Counted from the stretch's first letter, positions 7,599 through 17,170 are shown. The stretch: 33,931 nt of DNA from JAUZPB01 sp050262615 (GCA_050262615.1 JBLNEL010000261.1:1-33931); one strand, 5' to 3'. The notes: generated by a model from the sequence alone, not told the origin. Program-made: numbers and translations.

Positions 7599-9975
7599 TG
7601 TTCACCCCCAGTGTAGGGATAATGAATGAATTCTGGAATTTCAGGGATTCATCCGCGCTGTCTTCCAGGTTATTATTCAAGATTATCTGATTGGAGCTGC
7701 AGTAAACATTCAGGATCTGAAGGTAAGGGCTTAAAAGGAAGCTGCCCCATATAAACGAACCTGTTATTCCCAAATCCAGTCGATGGTGGTCGCGGAGGCG
7801 CTGGTTATTTTTTGCCGCATCAACTAATCTCCATGTTGCAAATGGGAAGAAGTATGGGGAGCGTGAATCTCTGAGGTCAATTCCCCCCAAATATTTCCCG
7901 CCAATTCCTGTATACGGGGTACCTGCTGCATAGGTCCAGAATGCGTTTAACTTCCAATTCTCTGAAAGCTGATAGCCCAAAAGAATCTTTACAGTATGTC
8001 TCCGGTCGCAGTTGGAATAATAGCTGTAAAGTTCATTTCTTTTTAGAGATTTTCCTATTGAATAGCCGGCCCAGCCGGTAATGGTCCCCCTGGTCTTTTT
8101 AAGCATAAAGTCAATTCCTGCAGCATATCCATTTTCGAATCTGTAGCGCGGGTGTTCGCTGTACGAAGAAGCCAGGTTCTTTCTGTCCTTATAATATGCC
8201 TCGGCATCCAGATCTATATCCCATAAAATATTCCTGATGTTTAAGCTTAATGAATAGTGATATGACAAAGCAGTGCTCTGATTATTTTCCGAAAGGAAAT
8301 AAACCGAGAAAGGAGTATAAATACTCTCGGGTCTTTTCTCCTTTAAGGTATAAAGGTACTGGTAATATCTTCCGAAGCTAAAGGTGATAAGTGTATTTGA
8401 AAACGGGGTATAGTCTATTGATGCTGAAGGACAGGGAATAAAATATTTAATATCAGTGAAATAAGAACCTCTAAGTCCCAGCTTAATCATAAGTCTTTCT
8501 GATAATTTTATCTGCCCGGTGATAAAGGAATTTAGAATATCAGCGTGGTCAGCATATGAGTAGGGATTTGGGGCATAGTCAAAGAAAACCTCTTCGGGCG
8601 GGTTAACGTAATCACGAAGTGCAGAATAGTTGTCGAACCAGCTGTAATCTAGACCGATGTGTTTATATTCAGCACCAAGGCGAATTATGTCATTAAATAA
8701 AATAAAATCATACTGAGCTTTAAGTGTTGCGTCCCAGATTGAGTTATCGAAGTAAGTTCCATCAGAGATTTCATCAGACTTCATAAAAGACCGGCTTAAA
8801 TATGCCTGAAGGTTAAATTCAGACGATGCATTAAACAAGTGTGTCCAGGAGGAATTTAACAGGAAATTTCCCCAGTGCGGTGCAACGGGTTTATTATTTT
8901 TATCCTTAAAATCCTCTTTCAGGACATCTTCAGAATAAAAGCTGCTGATACTGAGGATATTTTTGTCATCAAACGGAAGAGTATACTTTCCAAAGAGGTC
9001 ATAGAAGTAATAAGGGAACAGATTATCCGAAAAAAACAAGTTCAGGGCATCAAGATAAGTTCTTCTTGCAGAGGCAACAAAGTTACCTTTCCATAAAGGA
9101 CCTTCAATTAAGCCTTTTGATGAAATCAATCCAAGAGAGGCTGAAGTTCTGATAGCCTCGGGGCTGCCTGTTTTACTGTAGAGTTCAAGTGCACCTGAAA
9201 GGTAACCGCCAATTGATTGCGGGTAGTTCGACAGATAAATTCTTTCTTTACCAATTATATCGCTATTGATACTGCTGAAGATGCCGCCCAAGTGATAAGG
9301 GTTATACAGCGGGACACCATCTAAGGCAATGAGAGTCTCGTCGAAATTTCCACCTCTCAGGAAGAGCTGGTTCCCTATGTCGTTAATAGAAGTTACGCCC
9401 GGCAAGGCCTGTAAAGCTCTGAAAGGATCTGCTTCGCCAAACTGAGGAATTTCCTTCAGGTCACCGGGTAAAAGTTCATATGATCTGCTGAGGATCTTAT
9501 TATCATTAATTCTTCCTGTAACTGAGACTTCATTTGTACTAAGAATAGTTGGCTCAAGCTCAAAGAACAAGCTTGTCTTTTCACCGGGAAGTATGCGGCA
9601 CTGTTTCTTCAGGGTTAAATAGCCGAGCATTCTGGCTTCGACTAAATAATCTCCTTCGGGAAGCTTAATTTCAAAATATCCATTAGCGTTTGTTGCTGTA
9701 CCCTTATCAGTATTGATAATAATTAAGCTGGCATTCTGAAGTTTCTGAGTAGTTTTTTTATCAGAAACGAAGCCCTTAAGAATTCCGGTCTCTGAAGGCT
9801 GAGAGCAGCACCGGGAGGTAAAGGCAGTAACAAGCAATAAAAAGCAAAAGCAAAAGTTACATAAAGAGAAGAAAGCAGACAGATAAAAACTATTTAATAT
9901 TAAGTTCAGGCTGCCGGAGGGAGGAACAGATAAAGTAGAAGATGACGAAGAAAGACAGGAGGCACATCTTTTCAT
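7588..9975 (-). CDS. TonB-dependent outer-membrane receptor with CarboxypepD-reg-like domain
   Basis: A 795-residue receptor. After an unusually long, Ser/Cys-rich N-terminus and a hydrophobic export segment (about 28-52), there is a carboxypeptidase-regulatory-like Ig domain (about 64-150; GFVSDKKTTQKLQNASLII, ANGYFEIKLPEGDYLVEARM). The plug follows (about 165-275; FRALQALPGVTSINDIGNQ, LRGGNFDETLIALDGVPLYN). The rest is a beta-barrel ending in a terminal Phe. The ATG at 9975 has GGAG 8 nt upstream, and no other Met precedes the Ig domain, so the long N-terminus seems real. It is the first gene of an operon with the overlapping DUF4249 lipoprotein. The substrate is not predictable; no clear TonB box was recognised. 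Confidence 0.9.
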   Translation of the reverse strand: MKRCASCLSSSSSTLSVPPSGSLNLILNSFYLSAFFSLCNFCFCFLLLVTAFTSRCCSQPSETGILKGFVSDKKTTQKLQNASLIIINTDKGTATNANGYFEIKLPEGDYLVEARMLGYLTLKKQCRILPGEKTSLFFELEPTILSTNEVSVTGRINDNKILSRSYELLPGDLKEIPQFGEADPFRALQALPGVTSINDIGNQLFLRGGNFDETLIALDGVPLYNPYHLGGIFSSINSDIIGKERIYLSNYPQSIGGYLSGALELYSKTGSPEAIRTSASLGLISSKGLIEGPLWKGNFVASARRTYLDALNLFFSDNLFPYYFYDLFGKYTLPFDDKNILSISSFYSEDVLKEDFKDKNNKPVAPHWGNFLLNSSWTHLFNASSEFNLQAYLSRSFMKSDEISDGTYFDNSIWDATLKAQYDFILFNDIIRLGAEYKHIGLDYSWFDNYSALRDYVNPPEEVFFDYAPNPYSYADHADILNSFITGQIKLSERLMIKLGLRGSYFTDIKYFIPCPSASIDYTPFSNTLITFSFGRYYQYLYTLKEKRPESIYTPFSVYFLSENNQSTALSYHYSLSLNIRNILWDIDLDAEAYYKDRKNLASSYSEHPRYRFENGYAAGIDFMLKKTRGTITGWAGYSIGKSLKRNELYSYYSNCDRRHTVKILLGYQLSENWKLNAFWTYAAGTPYTGIGGKYLGGIDLRDSRSPYFFPFATWRLVDAAKNNQRLRDHHRLDLGITGSFIWGSFLLSPYLQILNVYCSSNQIILNNNLEDSADESLKFQNSFIIPTLGVNIEF

Positions 9976-10083
9976 TTAATACTCCATTTTCAGTTATTAG
10001 CCAGGTGATCAAAATGATCTTAAATGAAGTAGAAATCAGTTAATATATAATTCCCGTCTTAATAGTTAAAATTTAATTCACTT

Positions 10084-10115
10084 CAAAACTAAGTACCGGA
10101 TAAACAATAAGCAAT
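10084..10115 (-). promoter_or_regulatory. Candidate promoter of the TonB receptor operon
   Basis: Read on the minus strand, TAGTTTTG (10091-10084) is an exact TAnnTTTG -7 match. The -33 position, 20 bp upstream, is ATTG (10115-10112), an imperfect TTTG. It would leave a leader of about 100 nt before the ATG at 9975. The 280-bp spacer 9976-10255 has no gene. Confidence 0.3.
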
Positions 10116-10227
10116 AAAAATTTATTCATAGTTTATTTTTCAATATGAAGCAGAAATCAGTAGAAATTTCCAGCCGGGATAAGACAATATAATATTTTTC
10201 TGTTCCTGTATTATTCATATTTGTTTA

Positions 10228-10257
10228 ATAAGCTTCTTTTTTATAAGCTTTTATTTT
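10228..10257. repeat. 15-bp imperfect tandem duplication reaching the stop codon
   Basis: ATAAGCTTCTTTTTT (10228-10242) and ATAAGCTTTTATTTT (10243-10257) match at 13 of 15 positions. The second copy overlaps the TAA stop (10256-10258) of the minus-strand DUF1648 gene. Confidence 0.75.
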
Positions 10258-10771
10258 ATATGCCTTTTAACTTACTGTCTTTAAGTCTGATGAACATTTT
10301 GTAGACCAAAATAAATACCAGTATAACAAACAATCCTACGACATACATTGCATTAAGAGGAAGTGAGTGTTTATTGTTTATATTAGTAACAAAAACAAAG
10401 TAATTAAGAAAAATAAACAGTAATGCGGTAAGGCTAGCAAGGTCGATTAAAAATTTTGATATATAAGAAAGTGTGACCTCTCTTCTTTCAGGAGCAAGAA
10501 GCTTATCCTTATTGGGGAGGTTTATCATGCTGTTGGGTATTTTGTTAATGAAAAAAGAAAGCAGAAGCATAGATCCGATGCTGATAAAGTAAATAAAAAC
10601 AAAGATCATAAAAAACGGAGTCTTGCCTGCCCAGCCGTCTGCGTTGCCGGAAAAGTTAAAATGTGTTGCCATTTTATCCGGCAATAAAGGATAGAAATAA
10701 ATAAATTCAAAAGCCATAAGGAGGTTTACGAAAATGAAAATTATAACAGAAGTTTTGTTCCTCTGAATCAT
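10256..10771 (-). CDS. DUF1648-domain membrane protein
   Basis: 171 residues with four predicted transmembrane helices (about 8-28, 52-74, 107-128, 140-162). The N-terminal loop YPLLPDKMATHFNFSGNADG (27-46) is the conserved DUF1648 signature (Leu-Pro...His-Phe-Asn...Gly...Asp-Gly-Trp). It is the same domain that begins SdpI-like immunity proteins, but the SdpI C-terminal domain is absent here. ATG with GGAG upstream. It lies 29 bp after a DUF4177-like gene on the same strand, probably one operon. Biochemical role unknown. Confidence 0.8.
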   Translation of the reverse strand: MIQRNKTSVIIFIFVNLLMAFEFIYFYPLLPDKMATHFNFSGNADGWAGKTPFFMIFVFIYFISIGSMLLLSFFINKIPNSMINLPNKDKLLAPERREVTLSYISKFLIDLASLTALLFIFLNYFVFVTNINNKHSLPLNAMYVVGLFVILVFILVYKMFIRLKDSKLKGI

Positions 10772-10800
10772 TTATAGCTCCATTATTTTTGAGGTATTGC

Positions 10801-11076
10801 TTATGATCCATTACCTATTTTCTTAATAACTTCTTCCACAAACTCGTTATCGCCCACAGCATCTTCCAGTGCAAGTTTTTTAGTACGTTTCGGTTTTTCT
10901 CTTACAAGCAGAACTTTTATTGATTTTTCATCTGCAGTTATTCTGGGTTCGACATTCATACTGCAGACCAGCCAGCCCTCTTTTCCATATTCATTAAGAG
11001 ATCTCAGAATTTTTTCATCGTTAGGTATTTTTTCATCCAGTTCAATTCTTATTATTCTATATTCATATTGTTTCAA
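10801..11076 (-). CDS. Small DUF4177-like protein
   Basis: 91 residues with the pattern MKQYEYRIIRIE...LNEYGKEGWLVCSM, matching the small DUF4177 beta-alpha-beta family (YEYKVV...LNxxGxEGWELV), followed by a basic/acidic tail. The start is TTG at 11076; AGAGG lies about 9 nt upstream, and there is no ATG before residue 40. It is first in a probable two-gene unit with the DUF1648 protein. No signal peptide. Function unknown for the family. Confidence 0.7.
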   Translation of the reverse strand: MKQYEYRIIRIELDEKIPNDEKILRSLNEYGKEGWLVCSMNVEPRITADEKSIKVLLVREKPKRTKKLALEDAVGDNEFVEEVIKKIGNGS

Positions 11077-11186
11077 TGTTTCTGCCTCTTTATTTCTGTC
11101 ATTTTTTCTATCAATAGAGGATACAGAATTTGGAAAACAGAATCCAGAATAAAATTTTTATTGGGATTTATCTTATTTATTTGGTT

Positions 11187-12326
11187 TTATCTGATAAGGA
11201 ATATGAAAATAACAATTGATACAGTGGCAACAGCCAGTATCTGTGAAAACTTTTTGTAACGTTTCTTTATCCGGCCCCATATTATAGCAGAAGCTACCAT
11301 AAGTGCGATAAGCACAATTGCAGCTAAAATGCACTGCATGGCATTAAAGCTTTCATTGATCATTGAATAGACAGTAGTGTTGTTCCAGAGTTTTCTATAA
11401 AGCACCTGGAGATGAAGCCAGTAGACGAAAAGCGATTCACGTCCAACATCAAGGACGAAGGATCTTTCAGTATTCCGTTTAATTTCATATATACGGGCAA
11501 GAATAAGGAGTATGACCACGATACTAAGGCGTAAAGTAAAGAAAAATTGTCCCGGGTTTACTTTACTGATAGCTTCAACAAAGCTTACGTGGGACCATAA
11601 TACAAAAGAAGAGACGCAGAAGATGATTATTCCCCAGAGCAGCATACGGTTTAAGAATATTTCCTCGCTGCCTGCATTTTTTGCGAGCATATAGTAATAA
11701 CTTATTACCGAACCTGAAAGCATAAAGGCCAGCCATGGAAACAGCGGAAAAAGTGATCCATACTGAGGGTTGAAGTAATTTGCAATCGGGAGATACATAT
11801 ACTTAGTAAAGTCAATCTGCCAGATAACCGGAGCGATAATAAAAAGAATAAGAGTTAAGGCAATCAGGATCGCATTAAAAATCTTATCGCTTTTAATAAA
11901 AATCCTCAGAATAAACATCAGCAGCAGTCCAAAGGCTATGCACTGCAGAACATCCACGCTATAGAACGGCAGGAGTTCGTCAGGTGTAGCCTTATGCAGC
12001 ATTTTCTGAAGAGAGAGGTAAGGGAGTCTTAAGGAATATCCAACAACAAATATCAGAAATATTCTCCACATCTGGCGCCAGAACTCATTGCCATAGGATC
12101 TGAATTCCTCAAGTTTTCTCTGGCTTGCAATTGTAAAGGCAAATCCGGATATAAATAAAAAAGAAGGAGCAACTAATCCATTAAAGAATGTGAGCACCTG
12201 GAACCACTGAGTATTTTTTAATACCGGGCTTAAAAAAGCGTTAAAAACGTGGGTCTCGATCATAAGCAATAATGCCCAGCCGCGGTATAAATCAATAAAA
12301 GCAAATCTTTTCTTCTTTTGATCCAT
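11187..12326 (-). CDS. DUF1624-type membrane acyltransferase (HGSNAT-like)
   Basis: 379 residues with about ten transmembrane helices. The N-terminus FIDLYRGWALLLMIETHVFN (10-29) has the Asp-x-x-Arg-Gly and downstream His26 that characterise the DUF1624/heparan-alpha-glucosaminide N-acetyltransferase-like and acyltransferase-3-like families. These move acyl groups across the inner membrane onto sugars or other acceptors. The later LFVYWLHLQVLY block also fits acyltransferase membrane proteins. No good ribosome site is seen before the ATG at 12326. It is divergent from the giant acyl-activating gene at 12524, with a 197-bp shared spacer. The acceptor is unknown. Confidence 0.75.
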   Translation of the reverse strand: MDQKKKRFAFIDLYRGWALLLMIETHVFNAFLSPVLKNTQWFQVLTFFNGLVAPSFLFISGFAFTIASQRKLEEFRSYGNEFWRQMWRIFLIFVVGYSLRLPYLSLQKMLHKATPDELLPFYSVDVLQCIAFGLLLMFILRIFIKSDKIFNAILIALTLILFIIAPVIWQIDFTKYMYLPIANYFNPQYGSLFPLFPWLAFMLSGSVISYYYMLAKNAGSEEIFLNRMLLWGIIIFCVSSFVLWSHVSFVEAISKVNPGQFFFTLRLSIVVILLILARIYEIKRNTERSFVLDVGRESLFVYWLHLQVLYRKLWNNTTVYSMINESFNAMQCILAAIVLIALMVASAIIWGRIKKRYKKFSQILAVATVSIVIFIFLIR

Positions 12327-12523
12327 AAAGTTCGAAGTATAAAAGTGTATTGTTTTGTTGTGGAATATATTTTTAGGAATTCCGGTTTAATCCGGTAGGG
12401 CAAAAATAAGAGGAGTTTTTTGATTATCAAATATTTTTTTGATTTTCCAGGAAGGATTTATTACTATTCTTTGTTTATAATGTAAAACTTCAACTTTCAG
12501 GATATAAGAACAGGAACATAGAA

Positions 12524-15500
12524 ATGCATAGTGAAAAACTTGAAATGTTAAGAGGCGAACTGGAGAGATGGGATGAATTTAACAACAAACAAATTACCGA
12601 CAGTCAGTCGGCCTGCAGGGCAGTTGAGCTTTTTGAAGAGCTATTGTGCGGGAGTATTCCTGACAAGGAGTTTTTACATAATTATCTTGATACAACACGC
12701 AGGACCTACTTTTTAAGAAGTCTGCCTGAAAGAGAGGACAGATACAGGTGGGCTGAAACGGCCTTTAGGGCTATTGAAATATCGGGCTATAACCTTAAAG
12801 CTATGTTCACACAGCGGGTAGAGGCACACCCTGAGCGTTCACTCTTCAGAGTTCCAGATGGGAGTAAGTTAGTTGATTTCAGCTACAGATGGGTAGACAG
12901 AAGGACAAAGCAGATTGCTTCAGTGCTTTATAAGCTGGTTCCCGATGAACCCAGAGTGGTAATATTTTCAGAGAACAGTCTGGATGGCGCATGTTCTGAT
13001 CTGGCCTGTCTTTTATACGATATATTTGATTCTCCTGTAAACGTCCACTTTTCCTCTGAAGTCCTTTCCGATATTTTCAGGCAAATAGATGCAAATATAA
13101 TAATTACTGATTCTGAGTTAAGGCTTCAGCAGGCGCTACGTGCACGTGAAAAGTCGGGCAAAGCTTTAAAGATAGTTTATTCAGGCTATCATACGCCGCA
13201 GGATGAGTCTGAAGTATATATACTTGAAAGGCTTCTATCGGAGTTAAATCCAGGCGAAATCGAGTCAATACTAAGTAAAAGAAAGCCCAAGGGGTTAGAT
13301 GAAATCACAACTGTGCTTTTTACCTCAGGGAGTACCGGTCAGGCAAAAGGAGTTGCATTTTCGATGGGTAATCTAGTAACAAAGCGATTTGCGCGGGCAG
13401 CCGCATTGCCGGAAGTAGGAGAAAAAGAGACGCTTTTGAGTTATCTCCCCTTATACCATACATTTGGAAGGTATCTTGAAATGATGGGGATGATATTCTG
13501 GGGAGGCACGTATGTATTTGCAGGAAACCCTTCAGTTGAAACGCTTATAGCGTTAATGCAGAAAGTAAATCCGACCGGTATTATCAGCATTCCGCTCAGG
13601 CTTGTACAGATAAGGGATAAATTCTTACAGGAAACGAGTAAAAGTATAGATAAAAAAGTGTTTCAGAAACTTACAGGCACTAGTCTGAGGTGGGGGCTTT
13701 CGGCCGCGGGGTATCTGGATCCCAAGGTTTTCAGTTTTTTTCATAATCATCAGGTTGAATTATGCAGCGGATTTGGGATGACAGAAGCAACAGGCGGGAT
13801 TACAATGACGCCTCCGGGAGAGTATGTAAAGAATTCAGTTGGAATTCCGCTTCCGGGAATGAAAGTCAGGTTAAACACAAAAGGTGAGCTTGAGATTTCG
13901 GGGGTATACGTTGCAAAATATCTGGATGATATTTCAGATGGTGCGTATGGTATTTCAGACGGCACCTCAGGCAGTAAAGATAACTGGCTGCCAACGGGTG
14001 ACTTATTTAAGGTAGACAAATACGGGCATTATCATATAATTGACCGTATAAAGGACATATACAAGAATGTAAAGGGGCAGACAATTGCGCCGCGTTCAAT
14101 TGAGAAGCTTTTTGATGAGATACCTGGTTTTAAGCGTACATTTCTTGTAGGCGACGGGCTGGCATACAACACACTGTTAATAGTGCCTGACCTTAGTGAT
14201 CCGATCCTTAAGAAAGCAGAATCGAAAAAGAAACTTACAGATTATTTCAGGCCAATAGTTGCATCTGCCAACAGGAATCTTGCTTCCTATGAAAGGATAG
14301 TTGATTTTACGATTCTTGACCGTGATTTTGAGGAGCAGAAAGGGGAACTGACAAGCAAGGGGACGATGCGCAGGAAAAACATTGAGGCCAGTTTTTCATC
14401 TGATATACAAAGGATGTACAAGTATCCAAATGTTGATCTCAAGATAGATGATGTGAAGGTAATTATTCCCAGGTGGGTAATAAGGGATCTTGGAATAACC
14501 GAGTATGATATAAAAAGCCGGGCAGATGGAATATTCAACAGGCAAAATGAAACTTTCCTGCCGATAAAATACAATTACAAGAATGACAGAATAAGGATCG
14601 GGGACTTTGAATATATAACAAATACAAAGCAGATTGATCTGGGTGTTATTATCAGGCAGCCGATGCTTTGGCTTGGGAATGCTTCGCTTATAAATTTTGC
14701 TTACTGTAAAGACGGCTGGGATACGAACTACGAAGGAATATCACCACAGGTATTTTTCCCGCAGGATTTCTTTAAGACATCTTTAGGGAAGGTGCCGGAG
14801 ATCCAGCATAAAATTCAGGATCAGAAGTTAAAAGAATTAAATGATGTAATAATAACAGCCCAATTTGGGCGCGGCAGCCGGGCAATTGAAAGTGTAAAAC
14901 AGATGGAAAAGGCGCTTCATACGGAAAACCACCGTATTGTTTATCTTATAAGGAGGCGGCTTGAAGTGCTGGCGCTTCATCCTGATTTTGAGGTCAGGAG
15001 TTATGCCTACAGGATACTGTTATTTGATGAGCCGAGGTTAGATTACAGCAAATATCTTCCGGCATTTATCAATTCTGGGCTTCCTTTTATAAACCGAAAA
15101 AGCATTGAAGAAATATCAAAAGCAGATTTTGAACGCGGGAGGCTTGAATCTTTAAGGCAGCGTCTTGAGTCATACAGAACGACGATGACCTGGACTTCGA
15201 ACTCAGTAACAACAAATCAGTTCAAGCGTATACTTGAGCTTCTTGTAAGGTTTGCAAAGCATAACAGGAATTTTTATGGTTCAGTAAGAGAGGAGTTAAT
15301 AAGCTGGATACTGCACAAAAAAGAGCCGCAGCTCTCAGCACACGCACAGGATCTTTTCAACAAACTTTCGGCCTGGTTTGAATCTACTTTTGAACTTACA
15401 CAGTTTGAAAGTGAATCTGAGAACTGGAAAAAAAGGATTATTTTTCAGGAGGATTTTTCGCCCGATGAAACCAGGAGGATAGAAAAGGTATTATGCTGTT

Positions 15501-17140
15501 CGACTTTCCTAAAAGAGTCGCTGCTTATAATTTTTGAAGAAGAGAAGTTCAACTTAAGGCAGGTACCAGAAGGGGGCATCTGGATAAGCCGCATACTATC
15601 GCCGCACAACTCTTATCTTTACAGGATAAGTATAAACACAGTATATAACAAGCATTATGATCTGATGCTTTTAATCAAGGATGATATTACGCGTGCGCAG
15701 GTAAGGGAGACGATTTACTGGATGATAAAAATATCTGGTTATCCAGGGCTGGCCTCTGTGCTGCCCAAGTTCGGAAATTTCCGTTCATCATTAGGAGCAA
15801 CTTCACTGGTATACATTAATGAACTTACAGTCTGGGATAAAATACGTGATTATTCAGCCTCCAGGTCAAATGCAAGTCCTGCGGCAAAAAATCAATATAA
15901 GTGGAAGATGTTATTTGTAAGAGCAATTGCGGCATTTTTAAGGGCATGGCAAAGCAGCGGGCACACGATCATACCGGGAGCCATAACGCCAACGAATGTT
16001 GTTGTTCCCGAAGCTGATGTTAAGCAGAATCCGCGTATACTTTCACTCTCAGGCTGGAAGATCTATAAAGATCCCTTTGATCTTATTGCTCCGGTTATAA
16101 AGAATTTTTATCATCAGACGCTAGGCAATTATCCGTGGAACAAAGAGCTAATCAACATTGAATGGATATTTGATGCTGTTATGGAGGTTTTTGAAAAAGA
16201 TGAAGCGATTGATTTTATAAGTAAACTAAGAAACAGTCCTATACTAAAAGACACAGACTATGTGGAATATGATCTGACAAAAGAGGCAGACAGATACCTG
16301 GAGAAAGTACAGACGCAGCCGTATTTAAATCTTCCGCTGTTAAGTGCAATCGAGCGATATAATGAATGGATTGAAGCAAATCCCTTGTCTACTCCGGAGG
16401 CAAAGGAGCAGTTTATAAAAAAACTTTACTGGCTTTATCAGATTGAGAAGTATCCGGAAATAATCCGTTATATTTTTTATGAAAGGACATACTTTGCGCA
16501 CTCGCCGGAAATTGTAAGGGAAAGGCTTTCGAAGTTAATAAATGTAATGTTTGAGCAGCCGGATGAGCATGCAACAAGAAGAATAGAGCTTTCAGAGTTT
16601 CAGGAAGTATTAACTGATCCTGAAGACCGTCTGGTATTCAGCCGTCTGGTATTTCCGGAAGTATCAAAGCCACTTAACATCGAGCTGGTGACAATAGGTG
16701 AAGATGAAAATAAAGATATTATTTTAAAGACAAGAATTACAGATCACAAGCAGACTACGCATATAATAAGAAAAGCTATTTCGCCGTTTGAGGTCGGAAG
16801 CATCAACCGATTATTTATACTTGATGATTATCCGGTAAGCATAACAGCTGAAGATAATTTTCTTGTGCTTACAGATGAAGAAACGCAGGAGAGTGTAAAT
16901 GGCGGCATATGTTATAAGATACTTGATTCAAATGTTGCACATCTAGAAGGCATTGTAGTAGCTCAGCCATTCAGAGGCCGTGGTTTAGGAGGAAGTATGC
17001 TGGAGGATTTCTGTGCAAGAATGTTTGCAGAAGGAATCAAGGTTGTAACGACGCACTTTTACCTTACCAACTTTTTTAAGAAATATCAGTTCAGTGTAGA
17101 CAGCCGGTGGGGCGGATTAGTCAGGTTTCTTGCGCATTAA
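12524..17140 (+). CDS. Giant AMP-forming acyl-activating domain / helical, pseudokinase-like middle / GNAT acetyltransferase fusion
   Basis: 1538 residues, no signal peptide or transmembrane segment. After a helical 1-90 region comes an adenylate-forming domain (about 90-625): VLFTSGSTGQAKG (264-276), LPLYHTFGRY (308-317), GFGMTEATGG (416-425), PTGD (490-493), DRIKDIYKNVKG (507-518) and GELTSKGTMRRK (607-618). In the last motif Lys612 is two residues before the usual A10 Lys position, which is Thr614. Residues 640-1000 are mainly helical, partly HEAT-like. Residues about 1010-1230 show a protein-kinase-like order of elements but without catalytic residues (inference). Residues about 1385-1538 are a GNAT domain with the CoA-binding motif QPFRGRGLGGSM (1481-1492). 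No carrier domain is present. ATG with AGGA 8 nt upstream; TATAAT occurs at 12476-12481 without a clear -35. The gene ends at a strong terminator. Substrate unknown; self-regulation by acylation or acyl transfer to a protein or small acceptor are options. Confidence 0.85.
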   Translation: MHSEKLEMLRGELERWDEFNNKQITDSQSACRAVELFEELLCGSIPDKEFLHNYLDTTRRTYFLRSLPEREDRYRWAETAFRAIEISGYNLKAMFTQRVEAHPERSLFRVPDGSKLVDFSYRWVDRRTKQIASVLYKLVPDEPRVVIFSENSLDGACSDLACLLYDIFDSPVNVHFSSEVLSDIFRQIDANIIITDSELRLQQALRAREKSGKALKIVYSGYHTPQDESEVYILERLLSELNPGEIESILSKRKPKGLDEITTVLFTSGSTGQAKGVAFSMGNLVTKRFARAAALPEVGEKETLLSYLPLYHTFGRYLEMMGMIFWGGTYVFAGNPSVETLIALMQKVNPTGIISIPLRLVQIRDKFLQETSKSIDKKVFQKLTGTSLRWGLSAAGYLDPKVFSFFHNHQVELCSGFGMTEATGGITMTPPGEYVKNSVGIPLPGMKVRLNTKGELEISGVYVAKYLDDISDGAYGISDGTSGSKDNWLPTGDLFKVDKYGHYHIIDRIKDIYKNVKGQTIAPRSIEKLFDEIPGFKRTFLVGDGLAYNTLLIVPDLSDPILKKAESKKKLTDYFRPIVASANRNLASYERIVDFTILDRDFEEQKGELTSKGTMRRKNIEASFSSDIQRMYKYPNVDLKIDDVKVIIPRWVIRDLGITEYDIKSRADGIFNRQNETFLPIKYNYKNDRIRIGDFEYITNTKQIDLGVIIRQPMLWLGNASLINFAYCKDGWDTNYEGISPQVFFPQDFFKTSLGKVPEIQHKIQDQKLKELNDVIITAQFGRGSRAIESVKQMEKALHTENHRIVYLIRRRLEVLALHPDFEVRSYAYRILLFDEPRLDYSKYLPAFINSGLPFINRKSIEEISKADFERGRLESLRQRLESYRTTMTWTSNSVTTNQFKRILELLVRFAKHNRNFYGSVREELISWILHKKEPQLSAHAQDLFNKLSAWFESTFELTQFESESENWKKRIIFQEDFSPDETRRIEKVLCCSTFLKESLLIIFEEEKFNLRQVPEGGIWISRILSPHNSYLYRISINTVYNKHYDLMLLIKDDITRAQVRETIYWMIKISGYPGLASVLPKFGNFRSSLGATSLVYINELTVWDKIRDYSASRSNASPAAKNQYKWKMLFVRAIAAFLRAWQSSGHTIIPGAITPTNVVVPEADVKQNPRILSLSGWKIYKDPFDLIAPVIKNFYHQTLGNYPWNKELINIEWIFDAVMEVFEKDEAIDFISKLRNSPILKDTDYVEYDLTKEADRYLEKVQTQPYLNLPLLSAIERYNEWIEANPLSTPEAKEQFIKKLYWLYQIEKYPEIIRYIFYERTYFAHSPEIVRERLSKLINVMFEQPDEHATRRIELSEFQEVLTDPEDRLVFSRLVFPEVSKPLNIELVTIGEDENKDIILKTRITDHKQTTHIIRKAISPFEVGSINRLFILDDYPVSITAEDNFLVLTDEETQESVNGGICYKILDSNVAHLEGIVVAQPFRGRGLGGSMLEDFCARMFAEGIKVVTTHFYLTNFFKKYQFSVDSRWGGLVRFLAH

Positions 17141-17170
17141 CTTATAATGTAAGAAAGCAAAGCATAAGGA

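Noticed and set aside
11068..11259. Plus-strand 63-codon hydrophobic frame between the DUF4177-like and acyltransferase genes
   Set aside because: It overlaps the end of the acyltransferase and the start of the DUF4177-like gene, and its hydrophobicity comes from AT-rich spacer and antisense membrane coding; no ribosome site.
16975..17000. LGGSM in the giant protein as a peptidyl-carrier (LGGxS) motif
   Set aside because: It is within the GNAT motif A (R-x-x-G-x-G) at the right place for CoA binding, and there is no carrier-domain context around it.
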